Shown: positions 44,085 to 55,035 of the stretch, piece after piece | Layout of the letters: every line of letters begins with the position of its first letter | Position numbering within the stretch: position 1 is the stretch's first letter | From: Siphonodentalium dalli | Taxonomy: Eukaryota; Mollusca; Scaphopoda; Gadilida; Siphonodentaliidae | Assembly (NCBI GenBank): GCA_032622095.1 | Contig: CP136067.1 | Coordinates: 93,426,707 to 93,490,706, forward strand | Direction: 5' to 3' | Length of the DNA: 64,000 nt | Position numbers and translations under genes: made by a program | Notes under the pieces: model-generated | Seen by the model: the letters and a program-made list of their open reading frames with translations, nothing else | The model's database searches: none | What the model was told of the DNA's origin: nothing

Positions 44085-44830
44085 ACTTATGGATTGACAA
44101 GATATGGTTGGGAGGTGGGTGGGAGATACTCGACTTATGGATTGATGAGGGATGGTTTGCAGGTGGGTGGGAGATACTCGACTTATGGATTGATGAGTGA
44201 TGGTTTGCAGGTGGGTGGGAGATACTCGACTTATGAATTGACGAGTTATGGTTGGCAGGTGGGTGGGAGATACTCGACTTATGAATTGACAAGGGATGGT
44301 TGGCAGGTGGGTGGGAGATACTCAACTTATGGATTGATGAGTGATGGTTTGCAGGTGGGTGGGAGATACTCGACTTATGGATTGATGAGTGATGGTTTGC
44401 AGGTGGGTGGGAGATACTCGACTTATGAATTGACGAGTTATGGTTGGCAGGTGGGTGGGAGATACTCGACTTATGGATTGACAAGGGATGGTTTGCAGGT
44501 GGGTGGGAGATACTCGACTTATGAATTGACAAGGGATGGTTGGCAGGTGGGTGGGAGATACTCGACTTATGGATTGATGAGTGATGGTTTGCAGGTGGGT
44601 GGGAGATACTCGACTTATGGATTGATGAGTGATGGTTTGCAGGTGGGTGGGAGATACTCGACTTATGGATTGACAAGGGATGGTTGGCAGGTGGGTGGGA
44701 GATACTCGACTTATGAATTGACGAGTTATGGTTGGCAGGTGGGTGGGAGATACTTGACTTATGAATTGACAAGGGATGGCTGGCAGGTGGGTGGGCGATA
44801 GTCGACTTATGATTTGATGATGGCCTGTAG
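44085..44830. repeat. 48-bp minisatellite, about 15 copies
   Basis: Unit of 48 bases containing GATACTCGACTTATG(G/A)ATTG and GGCAGGTGGGTGGGA, head to tail. Because 48 is a multiple of three, a long frame stays open on both strands (RYSTYGLMSDGLQVGG on plus, IHKSSISHPPANHPLS on minus). It lies inside the intron between 43532 and 45462, shares nothing with the neighbouring exons, and has no splice or start context that would make it a gene. Confidence 0.92.
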
Positions 44831-45069
44831 GCGGGTGGGAATATGATAATCGACTTATGAATTAACAAGAGACGGTTGGCGTGATGTACAATAAACCTTC
44901 TTCAAACCGAACACCCTTTGGGCTGAATTTTCAACTGTATTAATTTCTAGATTTTATTGAGAAAAACATAAATATACAGATATATATATTTATTAATTTT
45001 TTTTAAATTTAAATAATATTTTTTTTTTAGATTGAACTCTTTGCTTAATTTATACATAACAAAACTTTA

Positions 45070-45345
45070 AAAAAAAAATTGGAATTTTGAAAAACCAATG
45101 CTGTTGTAACATCGGACGTACCCCGAGTCACCACACCAAATTTTGTTGATCACGTGATCCACAGTTATTTAAATGGGCACCATTAAAAAGTGTGTTCACA
45201 CAACTTCGCACGCCACACTAGAACCTTTCCAATTGATGAGTGTTGTATTTTTGAAAGTGCGATTTGTTTGAAATCAGTCCAGGGGTCTTGGAGAAAAGAC
45301 AGATGGACAGACAAGTCCTACTCGATTATATATATAGATATCACA
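45070..45345. repeat. Dispersed repeat, TACCCCGAGTCACCACAC family, with insert
   Basis: Starts AAAACCAATGCTGTTGTAAC, GTACCCCGAGTCACCACAC, AAATTTTGTTGA; then about 110 unrelated bases (CACGTGATCC...); then resumes AAATCAGTCCAGGGGTCTTG, GACAGATGGACAGACAAG and CGATTATATATATAGAT. Compare 6040-6215, which is uninterrupted. Confidence 0.6.
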
Positions 45346-45461
45346 AAAAGTCGTCCTTACTTGTCAGAATTTTTATATTACAATTGGCTGAGTACCCAGC
45401 TGTTCATTTCGTAAAAATGCGTGCCATGAATGTATACTTGTAGCTGATCATTTCTTTACAG

Positions 45462-45730
45462 ATGGTTACTATGTGTACATAGAAACATCGGCACCTCGTC
45501 ACCAGGGAGACAAAGCCAGGTTAAAAAGTCCAACCTTCACCCCTGACAGTACTGGACAAAGTTGTTTCACGTTCTGGTATTTCATGTATGGTCAGCATGT
45601 TGATACTTTAAACGTGTACGTCCAAGCCGGCGTGGCCCTTCCTAGTGGAGCCACATGGACCAGAAAAGGAACCCAAGGACGAAAATGGGTGCAGGGAAAC
45701 ATTACCATCAGCCAACGTTCACCGTTCAAT
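45462..45730 (+). CDS. MAM domain 5, exon B
   Basis: Acceptor ctttacag/AT, donor AAT/gtgagt; phase 1-0. Encodes (N)GYYVYIETSAPRHQGDKARL, KSPTFTPDSTG, third Cys in QSCFTFWYFMYG, HVDTLNVYVQAG, ATWTRKGTQGRKW and VQGNITISQRSPFN. Close in sequence to the B exon at 59461, suggesting a relatively recent domain duplication. Confidence 0.94.
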
Positions 45731-46048
45731 GTGAGTGCTAAAACAATGTAGGACAAAAATGAGTGCAGGGCAAAATAACCATGAGTTAGAAATTTGTATG
45801 TAGGTAAAGAAGACTGTCCTGTCCGTCAGCATTCACCATCCAATTTGAGTGCCATATCATTCAAATGGACATGTCTAATTTGAACCATCCAAATAATTCA
45901 TAGTTAATTTTGAAAGAAGGAATATCCAAACATATACTGACACTGAAGATTTTCAACTGAATTTTATGTTACCTTTTCATAATCCCATAGTATTTTCTCT
46001 ATAAACAAAATTTTCACTACATTGCTCTGGTAGATATTAGACATGTGA

Positions 46049-46265
46049 TACAGTAATGCCCTAAATTATTAACTCCTTAACCACAGCAGAATTATGGGTA
46101 ATTTTTCAGGATTTAGTCGGAAATATGGCTTGTTGCCATTCATCGAAAAGCTCTCAGTGAGAGCTTTCCGATGAATGGCAACAAGCCATATTTCCGACTA
46201 AATCCTGAAAAATTACCCATAATTCTGCTGTGGTTAAGGAGTCGATTATTTAAGGCATTACTGTA
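46049..46265. mobile_element. Palindromic MITE (CAGTAATGC family), complete
   Basis: TA-CAGTAATGCCCTAAATTATT to TTAAGGCATTACTG-TA around AAGCTCTCAGTGAGAGCTTT, 217 bp, with very similar arms. Confidence 0.88.
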
Positions 46266-46620
46266 GCTGGTCTGGGAGTACTGCCAGGATATCGCCAGCT
46301 TAAATTTGTTTCTGTGATTCCACAGTGTTGTTTATAACTACTCAACATTTGTGTGTTTATTTGTGACATTAAATACCACAAGAAGCATACATTTGGAGCC
46401 GGTCAATACTCCCTGTAAAGGAGCCTGCATGATTATGCACATTGCAGCTGCACGGTTTCAGGACATTTTTGTTAATTTCTTATAATTTTCCAATTAGTCA
46501 TTGGAGAACCAACATTCAAATTTGTGAATTCTTATCTTTTGAAATTAGTTTTATTATATAACAGCCAGTTGCTGACATCAAATAAAAGTGAACAAATGGA
46601 ACATACCGATCTATTTACAG

Positions 46621-46876
46621 GTTGTTATCGAGGGTGTTCGTGGAAACAGTTACCGTGGCGATATCTCTGTCGACGATGTAAAGATTAGAAATGGCCCATG
46701 TCAGTCGTCTGTCGGACCGTCAACAAATGGTGCAACATCATGTACGTTCGAACAATCAGCAATATGTGGCTTTACACAGGCCACAAATGACCAATTTGAT
46801 TGGACACGACAGGCAGGAACAACGAGTACCAGCAACACTGGTCCACCTTCGGATCACACCTATGGAACGCCGCTGG
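46621..46876 (+). CDS. MAM domain 5 exon C fused to MAM domain 6 exon A
   Basis: Acceptor atttacag/GTT, donor g/gtaagt; phase 0-1. Encodes [30 protein letters not shown] (end of domain 5), a short VGPSTNGAT linker, then SCTFEQSAICGFTQATNDQF, DWTRQAGTTSTSNTGPPSDH, TYGTPLG (start of domain 6). The C/A intron present elsewhere is missing here, giving direct proof that neighbouring MAM units are parts of one protein. Confidence 0.95.
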
Positions 46877-47034
46877 GTAAGTTAATTTTGGTGTAATCAT
46901 TAGATAACAGTTTTTCTACACTAAATGTAATAAAAGCAGACGACAGACAGAAAAAGATAATACATGTGCGGAAGGATTCATATTTATTAGTGGGAAATGT
47001 TCAGATAATAAGTTCAACAAACCCAGTCCTTCGA

Positions 47035-47330
47035 TTTTGAGGCGCACAATTGTTCTTATTCACCTTCGCGCTCCAAGAATTGGAAAGTTGCGCTCCATGA
47101 ATTTGGTTTAGTTTACTCAATGATTAAAGTGATGTGAAACACTCTGGTAGGGTGATCGCATAGACCGGGAGAATAATCTTGCTCACAGTAGTTATTTTAA
47201 CAAATATTATTCCAAATTGACACCACACATCGTCATTCTTATATATTAATTAAATGCAATGTCTCTCGATGGCGAAATCATAATATGCATTTTTATTTAA
47301 TGGCGTAAATTTAATGAAATAACTTTTCAA
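47035..47330. repeat. Dispersed repeat, reverse copy of 26225-26595
   Basis: GTGAAACACTC, GTAGTTATTTTAACAAATAT and TATATTAATTAAATGCA are complements of the landmarks in the copies at 26225 and 30150. Confidence 0.55.
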
Positions 47331-47390
47331 ACTGTGTAAAAACATCCATTATTTTATTGTTTATTTAGGATTGTGATTATATGTTTCAGG

Positions 47391-47434
47391 ACATTATTTT
47401 ATTACATATTAAGGATTGTAATTAAATATTTCAG
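47391..47434 (+). repeat. One decoy copy of acceptor plus exon start
   Basis: GTTTCAGGACATTATTTTAT precedes the real ATTTCAG/GACATTATATGTACG at 47435 by about 46 bases. The flanking AGGATTGT(G/A)ATTA is also doubled. Only about nine exon bases are copied. Confidence 0.65.
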
Positions 47435-47632
47435 GACATTATATGTACGCTGAAACTTCATCTCCAAGGGTTCCTGGAGATAAATGTCGTCTGAAGTCTC
47501 CAGTATACACCGGACCATTATCAACACAGTGTCTGAAATTCTGGTATCACATGTATGGTCGGAATATCGGTACACTTAATGTGTATCTGGCTCGAGCAGG
47601 GAATAATGGTCAACCCATCTGGACCAAGTCAG
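47435..47632 (+). CDS. MAM domain 6, exon B1
   Basis: Acceptor atatttcag/GA, donor g/gtaggc; phase 1-1. Encodes (G)HYMYAETSSPRVPGDKCRLK, SPVYTGPLST, third Cys in QCLKFWYHMYG, NIGTLNVYLARAG and PIWTKSG. An extra Cys sits in DKCRLK. The B unit is split at the SG-x-QG turn, later than in domains 3 and 4. Confidence 0.93.
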
Positions 47633-47936
47633 GTAGGCTCAACAGGGATGTGGTTAGATGGTCTCCATTGAGGGGAAGGGGGTGTCCATCTTGGAATTTC
47701 TAATTTCATGTCCCCCCCCCCCCTTTCTTGAAACAGACCTAAATTTCCAGATCCTGATTTATCCAGGAATTTTGCCAAACCCGTGACTTCTTCGCCATGG
47801 TAGGGATATTTAACATGCACACGTTGTTACACACGAGACAGCCATTAACAGTGGCATCTGATCTGACGTATTGCCTTGAATAATTAATACAATTCAACTG
47901 TCACAAACAAAATGATCTCAAATTTATAAAAACATA

Positions 47937-48103
47937 TACAGTAATGCCATAAATAATCGACTCCTTAACCACAGCAGAATTATGGGTAACTTTTCAGGAT
48001 TTAGTCGGAAATATGGCTTGTTGCCATTCATCAGAAAGCTCTCAGAAAAGTTACACATAATTCTGCTGTGGTTAAGGAGTCGATTATTTAGGGCATTACT
48101 GTA
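47937..48103. mobile_element. Palindromic MITE (CAGTAATGC family), inner deletion
   Basis: TA-CAGTAATGCCATAAATAATC to TTAGGGCATTACTG-TA; much of the right arm before AAAAGTTACACATAATTCTG is missing. Confidence 0.82.
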
Positions 48104-48267
48104 CAAGAAACAAACATATTTTCAGCGCTGTATTGACAAATTTGTTCAGAAATCTCCCACATAGGTATAACACTTACCAAATTATACGTACATAATTTTG
48201 GCGTTTGAATGAGCCATGTCCTTGTAAATTGCTTTTGGCTAACAATTGGTAATTAATGTGTTTATAG

Positions 48268-48429
48268 GTCAGCAAGGAAGCAACTGGAACATCGCTTCAG
48301 TTAATATACCAGCATCAGGCCCCAAGTCACTGTACCAGATTGTGTTCGAGACTGTTCGTGGGATCAGCTACTCTGGAGATATCGCTATAGATGATTACAG
48401 CATCACGAATGGGGCGTGTTCTGCTCCAG
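48268..48429 (+). CDS. MAM domain 6, exon B2 fused to C
   Basis: Acceptor gtttatag/GT, donor g/gtagat; phase 1-1. Encodes (G)QQGSNWNIASVNIPASGPKS, LYQ then IVFETVRGISYSGDIAIDDY, SITNGACSAPG. The Tyr after the DD pair replaces the usual Ile/Val. Fourth Cys kept. Confidence 0.93.
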
Positions 48430-48486
48430 GTAGATCTTATTCTTATGTATGTTAAGGGAGAATGTCAAAACTATTTTATAAGTATG

Positions 48487-48824
48487 TTAACCCTTTCAAG
48501 ACGGGAGTTGCGCTGCTGTAGCATTAAAGATCCTGTGCCTGTACATTCTACGGGAAACTCGCATATATAAGAGAATGCACTGGTTTACAAGGCCAATGTA
48601 AATATTGTTAGGCCAATATATTTTCTTATATATGCGGGGCTCTCTATGGGAGACTCACATACATAAGAGAATGCACTGGCTAACAAGGTCAGGGTAAATA
48701 TTGTTAGGCAAATGTATTCTCTTATATTTGCTAGGCTCCCTATGGGAGACTCGCATATTTTAGAGAATGCATTGGTACAGGGTTTTCGCAAAATTTCAGG
48801 AAGCTTCGGTCGTGGAAGAGTTAA
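48487..48824. mobile_element. TTAA-flanked MITE with three hairpin arms
   Basis: TTAA-CCCTTTCAAGACGGGAGTTG to CTTCGGTCGTGGAAGAG-TTAA, 338 bp. Contains core arms at 48540, 48605-48690 and 48705-48780 separated by GGTAAATATTGTTAGGC spacers. Confidence 0.7.
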
Positions 48825-50405
48825 ATCATGAAGTAGTTTCTAATGTTTTTTTCCCTAATATTAAGGGAAAAAAAACAATCTCGTTTTGGGTTATGTGGTG
48901 GCCTGATGGTCCAGTATCTTCACAGCTAAGTCTTGTTTGGCTTAATTTGTTAGATGATGCTTTTACTTAGTATATAATTATATACCATGTACTCAAAGAC
49001 TGGTGAAAGAAAGAATTGATTAAATTTCTAGCATCATTTGTTTCCATCATTGTATACCCTATTCCTAATATGTTACCCTACTTCTTGGAGCATGACTTTT
49101 CCTTCATTAGCAATTTTACAACAAGAAACAATCTACACTGACTGTCGAAAGGCATTTTGATGTTAAAATTGCATTATCTCCAAGTCTTAATGTCAAAAAT
49201 AGTTGAACAAAATTTGTTTTATGTGTATATATCTTTCAGATTTTATGCCTAGATCCTGTGGTGGAATTTTTTGTCACTTTGAATTGATTTTACCCTACGA
49301 TGCTATATTCATTGGAAAGAATGACATCTTACGTCATTATGATGTATTATAATCTAACTTTCGTTTTAAATTGTGTATATGATATGCGGCTTAATTATGA
49401 GTAACTTTGGTTTGTTTTCATTTAATTCACATTGTCAGTTCACAAATTCGTATAAGTTCGTATTGATGTAAACATTGTGATAAAATATATGTTTTACATT
49501 ACATTACTACTTTCAGTGGACATGCAACTCTGGTGGAGTTCAGAATAAATATAATATTTTTTATGGAATAAACCAGTTTACTGTCACATGGTAACATTTT
49601 ATTACTGTTATTGGGAACTTTAGTTGAGCGGGTCATTATATATATAACGCTTAAAACCCCGACAGAGAAATGTATATGAACAGGGCTTTGACATAAAACA
49701 GCATTATCCCAACCGATTAACATTGAAGGAAACTTGGACTACCTATCATTTGAATCAGGTTGATTACTTGTTCTTTCATACAACGATATAGAGGATATCC
49801 AATGATTTATATTGGGATATAAGATTTTATGAAACAAGTTTGATAAATTTGATTCACAACGAGTCATAGACTAATTGTGAATCATATTTATGAAACGAGT
49901 TTCATAAAATCTTACATCCCAACATGAAAAAAACTAGAGCTTTTTACCTTTTTAACAAATCAAAATCTTTAAAGAAGCTTAAAAATGCTGAGATGCTTCA
50001 CATCCGCATACGACAGTATTGCGTGCTCTGCCTTCAGATGAAACATATAGTCCCCCAATTTGCCTCTTTGTTTTTGTGCCTATTTTCGTTATTGCAATGA
50101 AGTTGGGCAATAAGTGAACTTAGTGAACAAAGCAATCATTTTGCAATATCTGGTATTGGTGTCAAGCAAGGCTTTTCTAAATAGTCTTAATCCGCGTGGT
50201 AATTTACTTGGCGCGATGCCAAGTATCCCGGGAAGCATGCGGCGATTTCTCACTAGTGAGAGATAAAAATATATCTAATGGATTTTTCAATGATATTATA
50301 GGGGTTTCATGTGATATATCATGCTATTGGACTTGGTTTTGTGGAGTCCAAATCTCCTGAAAAGAATTATGCAATTATTTTTTAGCATATAATCTATTTT
50401 TTCAG
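48825..50405. other. Intron between MAM 6 and MAM 7, no exon seen
   Basis: Mostly unique AT-rich DNA. One imperfect palindrome at 49812-49921 (TTGGGATATAAGATTTTATG against CATAAAATCTTACATCCCAA around GATTCACAA...TTGTGAATC). No coding signal; the minus frame at 49499-49723 has no motif. Confidence 0.5.
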
Positions 50406-50543
50406 GGAATTGCAATTTTGAGAATGGATTGTGCACTTATGTGAACTTGCCTCAGAACAAGCTCGATTGGTCAGTGTCTAGTGGAAATGCTCACGCCATC
50501 AATGCGGGTCCACCAAGTGATCACACCAAACAAAATAGCCAAG
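50406..50543 (+). CDS. MAM domain 7, exon A
   Basis: Acceptor ttttttcag/GG, donor g/gtacaa; phase 1-1. Encodes (G)NCNFENGLCTYVNLPQNKLD, WSVSSGNAHAINAGPPS and DHTKQNSQG. LDW replaces FDW. One codon shorter than most A exons. Confidence 0.92.
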
Positions 50544-50569
50544 GTACAATATACAGACTTGCTCTCACC

Positions 50570-50998
50570 TTATCAAGCCTGAGTTTAGTGTGCCTGTCAT
50601 TTGCAAAATGAGGTCCCCAGAGGGTGAATTTAGTGACGCTATCCCCCATAGTGGGTTAGCATCACTAAATTCACCCTCTAGGGACCTCAATCTGCTTAGG
50701 CCTCATCTTCTCTGGAAAGTTTCTTTATTATCAAATTTCTATAGAAACGTCTTTACATAGATTCTATTTCTTTTTTAGTTTAGTTTCTCTGTATTCCCAA
50801 ATTGGCAGACGATACATTGCATAATCAAGTTTCCCAATGGGTGTACATTACACTATTCACCATTTGGGAACTTCAATCTGAGTCTATGTCTCCCATAGCA
50901 GATGACGCCATGCAGAATGAGGTTCCCAGAGGGTGAAATTGGTGATTCCAGCTCACTGGGTACCTCATTCTGCAAATGACAGGCACACTAAACTCAGG
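50570..50998. mobile_element. Long foldback element (GAATGAGGTC family)
   Basis: Ends AGCCTGAGTTTAGTGTGCCT and AGGCACACTAAACTCAGGCT are exact inverted repeats continuing through GTCATTTGCA(A/G)AATGAGG. Two hairpin pairs and the shared middle segment (CCCAAATTGGCAGACGATA). The terminal repeat differs from the 31553 element, yet both ends changed together, implying each insertion's arms are kept identical. Confidence 0.75.
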
Positions 50999-51327
50999 CT
51001 CTCGCCTCCTGATGTCATGAAGTACTAATTCCAGAGTTTGGCTGGATTCCTCAAGACAAAATATATTAATCAAATTAATAAATTTTATAATCAGTGAATC
51101 ATAATGTCTGGGCCTAAATAGAGCAATATGACAATTTTTAAAGTTATATTTTAATCCTTATTTGGGTCGGGTTATCCTGGATGGTGTCCTTAGGGTCGGA
51201 TTGTCCTAGTTTGATCGGGTAGTATTGTCCTGGGTCTGGATGTCTCGGTCAATTGGGTTGGATTGTCCCTGGTCCTGTTCCCTACTCTGGTGCACTTGTT
51301 GCTACTCACACTATTATTTAATTTCAG

Positions 51328-51584
51328 GCAAGTATGTTTACATCGGAGTTGGTAACCAGCAGCCATTCTCATCATACATAATCAGTGAAAGCATGCGACC
51401 ATCGAAGAACACATGTCTCAAATTCTGGTTTAATCTGTATGGACGATCAGTGGGAACGCTCCGAGTCTGGGTCACATCACAGTCAAACCCAAACCCAAAC
51501 CCGATCTGGGAGATGTCGAGGAATCAGAATCAACGCTGGCAACAGGGACAGATACATATCCCGGCACAAGCTGTGTCCTACCGG
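51328..51584 (+). CDS. MAM domain 7, exon B
   Basis: Acceptor aatttcag/GC, donor CGG/gtaggt; phase 1-0. Encodes (G)KYVYIGVGNQQPFSSYIISE, third Cys in NTCLKFWFNLYG, SVGTLRVWVTS, NPNPNPIWEMSRNQNQRWQQ and IHIPAQAVSYR. An Asn-Pro repeat sits in the loop before PIW. Confidence 0.92.
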
Positions 51585-51959
51585 GTAGGTTATATAGAAT
51601 CAGTAGTTGGACCATGCAGAACATCATTGAGCCAAAACTTGGACCATTCTCAATATTTGTTGCCCCATTTGAAAAAGTCTTGGGTAATTTATGTCACATT
51701 AATTTCAGTATAGAACAAGTTACAGTGTGTGCAATAAACATAGAACAACATAGTTGTGTAAACATGTTAATAGATAAATTGTGATAATGAAACATTTCGT
51801 TGCATAACAGGAACTAGTGCCAGGGGACCTTTGACTTCCGGTTTGTCGTCTGTTTACATTCATATGCTATGTCTCAAAATACTATGGCTCGCCAAAGGAG
51901 GACAAAGGACTTGTTTTGTAAATTCCGCTATATACTGGGGATGAGATTGTTGTAGATTC

Positions 51960-52625
51960 TATTGTTACACGCTTGTTCCTAGAGTTACAGTGTTCTTATC
52001 CATATGCCATACGTGTTCCATAATCATTCCGTTGACATCATATGATGTAAACAACATTTGTTTCAACCATGAAACTGGAACTATAAATTAAAAGCATCAT
52101 GACACATGAGAAAACAAATCCTGAATATGGCTGAATAAACCTTGTATGTCTGTTCTTTTTTAATTCATGAATTCTGGGATGCATCGTGTTTAACCCTTTA
52201 CCCAACAAACCGGCCAAAACCGGCCAAATAAAGCTTCAACAGCCTAAAATATCTTCGGTATGTCTCAATAGAACCATACAAATATGGATATCAGTGGAAC
52301 CGGCTCCTTGACCACATTGTGATAGTTACAGTTATGCCCTGTGCCAATGCATTCTCTTATATATGCGAGTCGACCATAGGTCGCCTCCCATATATAAGAG
52401 AATGCATTGGCCTAACACTTTTTACCATTTTTTCTTACATTCTTTAACAATTTTATAATTTTTAATGTGTTAAGCCAATGCATTCTCTTATATATGCGAG
52501 GCGACCTATGGTCGACTCGCATATATAAGAGAATGCATTGGCACAGGGCCCTTCTGTTGGGTAAAGGGTTAATAAACACAGAACGACATGTGTGTCAATG
52601 GGTTTGTCGATACAGCATTTAAACC
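51960..52625. repeat. Dispersed repeat interrupted by a TTAA MITE
   Basis: Copy of 29690-30020: ACACGCTTGTTCC..., CAACCATGAAACTGGAACTAT, AATTCATGAATTCTGGGA, then the MITE 52190-52572, then TAAACACAGAACGAC and GGGTTTGTCGATACAGCA. Confidence 0.75.
52190..52572. mobile_element. TTAA-flanked MITE (CCCTTTACCCAACA family)
   Basis: TTAA-CCCTTTACCCAACAAACC to TGTTGGGTAAAGGG-TTAA, 383 bp, same orientation as 8238-8633 and about as similar as sister copies. Two palindromic cores (52340-52410, 52475-52550). Inserted in a dispersed repeat whose empty form is at 29922. Confidence 0.88.
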
Positions 52626-52729
52626 CTGCTCTTGAAATTAGCATTTTTCTTCAATGGCATTCTTTAGAATTGCATGAAATTTTATATTGGCTTTTATGGC
52701 TTTTTCTACATCATTGCCTTTTGCTGTAC

Positions 52730-53085
52730 AAGCCTGCAAATATTGTGTTTGTTTTCAGAATGAGGTCCCCAAAGGGTGAATTTAGTGAGACTTATGATCA
52801 GATTGAATTTCCCCAGTTGAAGTAGGTGATGTTCCCCTATTAGTCACTTTGATTATGCATTTTATATTCTGCAAATTAGGGGATATGGAATCTTCCCAGA
52901 AGGGAAAAAGTAACTAAAAACAATGTTAATTTGAGACTATAGATACTTCCCAGAAGAGGCCTAAGCAGAATGAGATCCCTAGAGTGTGATTTTGTTGATG
53001 CTAGCCCACTGGAATTGCGTCACTAAATTCACCCTCTGGGGACCTCATTCTGCAAATGACAGACACACTATTTCAAGGATTGTTG
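52730..53085. mobile_element. Foldback element (GAATGAGGTC family)
   Basis: CAAGCCTGCAAATATTGTGT at the left, GACAGACACACTATTTCAAG at the right; middle segment in reverse orientation compared with 31553-32125 (CAATGTTAATTTGAGACTAT). Confidence 0.65.
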
Positions 53086-53092
53086 CTGTAGT

Positions 53093-53545
53093 CAGGCCTG
53101 AAAATATGGTGCCGGACATATGCAGCAATGAGGTCCCCAGAGGGTGAATTTAGTGATGCTACCCTACACAGCTAGCGAACATCACCAAATTCTTCCTCTA
53201 GAGACCTCATTCTGCATGGCCTCATCTGCTATGGGAAACCTAGACACAAATTTAAGTACCCAGATGGTGCAGATTGTTATGTGCACCTCAATTAAGCATT
53301 GTGTCGTCTGCAAATTTGGGGATATAGAGAAATTAAACTAAAAAATAAAAAGATAGTTTCTAAAGAAATAAAAAAAAACTTGTTAATTTGATAATAAAGA
53401 TACATTTTAGAGAAGTCCGAAGCAGAATGAGATCCCCAGAAGGTGAATTTAGTGATGCTAGCCCACTGTGTGTGTTAGCGTCACTAAATTCACCCTCTTT
53501 GGGCCTCATTGTGCAAATGTTTGGCACCATATTTTTAGTTGTTTG
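53093..53545. mobile_element. Foldback element, variant ends
   Basis: CCTGAAAATATGGTGCCGGACAT and ATGTTTGGCACCATATTTTT are the inverted ends; hairpin pairs at 53128-53215 and 53422-53515 with AT-rich middle. A different outer end joined to the same GAATGAGGTC arms. Confidence 0.65.
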
Positions 53546-53548
53546 GTG

Positions 53549-53808
53549 TACATTAATGCTCTTATTAATCGACTCCTTAACCACAGCAGAATTATGGGTA
53601 ACTTTTCAGGATTTAGTCGGAACTATGGCTTGTGAGCATTCATCGGAAAGTCTCGGGAGAGCTTTCCGATGAATGGCAACAAGCCATATTTCTGACTAAA
53701 TCCTGAAAAGTTACCCATAATTCTGCTGTGGTTATGGTGACTAAATCCTGAAAAGTTACCCATAATTCTGCTGTGGTTAAGGAGTCGATTAATTAGAGCA
53801 TTACTGTA
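53549..53808. mobile_element. Palindromic MITE with internal duplication
   Basis: TA-CATTAATGCTCTTATTAATC to GATTAATTAGAGCATTACTG-TA, 260 bp. The segment GACTAAATCCTGAAAAGTTA + CCCATAATTCTGCTGTGGTTA occurs twice in the right arm, so the arm has been partly duplicated. Confidence 0.82.
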
Positions 53809-53900
53809 GCTAATTACCAGGCTGTAAACTCTCATTGAAAAACAATTTCTCCTGGCACTGATGAGAAAAGCTGATACAATATATACCTTTTCCTTTGTAG

Positions 53901-53988
53901 GTCAGATTCCAGGCAGTATCCGCACGAGTGGCTACTGGAGTTTTTGCACTGGACGACATCACATTTGATACAAGCACTCCTTGCAGCA
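53901..53988 (+). CDS. MAM domain 7, exon C (divergent)
   Basis: Acceptor cctttgtag/GTC, donor a/gtatgt; phase 0-1. Encodes VRFQAVSARVATGVFALDDI then TFDTSTPCSS. The EGVRG motif is missing (FQAVSA instead), but FALDDI and the fourth Cys remain. It is the least typical C exon, though phase, length and position fit. Confidence 0.85.
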
Positions 53989-53989
53989 G

Positions 53990-54580
53990 TATGTGCCACT
54001 TCTTGTTGTAATATGATTAATGGCCCAAATTATAGTTTGTGTCCCCAATTATGTCTATATAGAGACCTTAATTTTATTTAATAATGATCCCTGTTATGTA
54101 ATAGATGCAAAAATATATAAGCCACCCAGATAAAGGTTCAGAATACCTGTAGCCTTTTTGTGGTAAAATATGCTCACATTTGCAAGGATAACTTACCGTT
54201 TCATTGTACAATGATGCAAGCTACAAGATAAAGTTTCTTCCGCCTATCAAAAAGTGAACAATATGGTCCAGGTCAAAACAAGTACAGAACCTCTCAAAAC
54301 AAAAAATAAACCTTGGTATATGCAGCATTTGAGGGATATTCTGGGATATACTGTTCAATTTGTTGGCCACTGAAGTTGATTTAATTTAAAATAGTGCAGG
54401 AATATAGCACACCCCTTGGAAGTTTCTTTCCTTTTATATTGAACATTGGACGAATCCACAGCATAGTGGGAGATGCAAAGCGGTTGCTAAGATGCAATTG
54501 TCAGCTGAAATATACATTAATTTATTTTACAGCCTGTGCTTATGCTGGAAACCACAAAAGAACATACCTTGTTATTATCT
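53990..54580. other. Intron DNA, nothing recognised
   Basis: AT-rich, no exon, no repeat family from elsewhere in the window. The frame at 54394-54648 has no motif and runs into the MITE. Confidence 0.45.
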
Positions 54581-54801
54581 TTAACCCTTCAGTGCCAAGT
54601 CCGATTTTTGCATCAACCCATATTTCCTTGATCATTTTTCAAATTTAATGATTATAATAATGTGATACATTGATGGAAAGAGCTCTTAGAGCTCTTAGAA
54701 CTTTTTCCATCAATGTAGCACATTATTATAATCAATAAATTTGAAAAATGATCAAGGAAATATGGGTTGATACAAAAATCGACTTGGCACTGAAAGGGTA
54801 A
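54581..54801. mobile_element. TTAA-type MITE with a different palindromic core
   Basis: TTAA-CCCTTCAGTGCCAAGTCCGA to CGACTTGGCACTGAAAGGG-TAAA (right TTAA mutated). A nearly perfect 220-bp palindrome: CCCATATTTCCTTGATCATT, AAATTTGAAAAATGATCAAG and centre AGAGCTCTTAGAGCTCTTAG. It shares ends with the AGTGCCAG family but not the TATATATGCGAG core. Confidence 0.8.
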
Positions 54802-55035
54802 AATGATAGTGTCATTTAAAATGAAAGTCACTGTTATAATCAATGATAAATTTGCGATATCAGTGCACACATTGCAAGCTCAGTAACATATGATTTGAGA
54901 ACTAAAAAAATGTCTGAAAACATTGAAAGTATGCAGGGATAGTGTAAGCATACATGTAGATGACATTAGGAATTTCAATGCAGCAAACTGCGAACCCTGT
55001 TCTGTGTTCAATAATTAATCCTCTTATTTATACAG

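Noticed and set aside
44062-44868. Long open frames on both strands (268 and 235 codons)
   Set aside because: They are produced by a 48-bp intronic minisatellite whose unit is a multiple of three. There is no start context, domain or splice link to the neighbouring exons.
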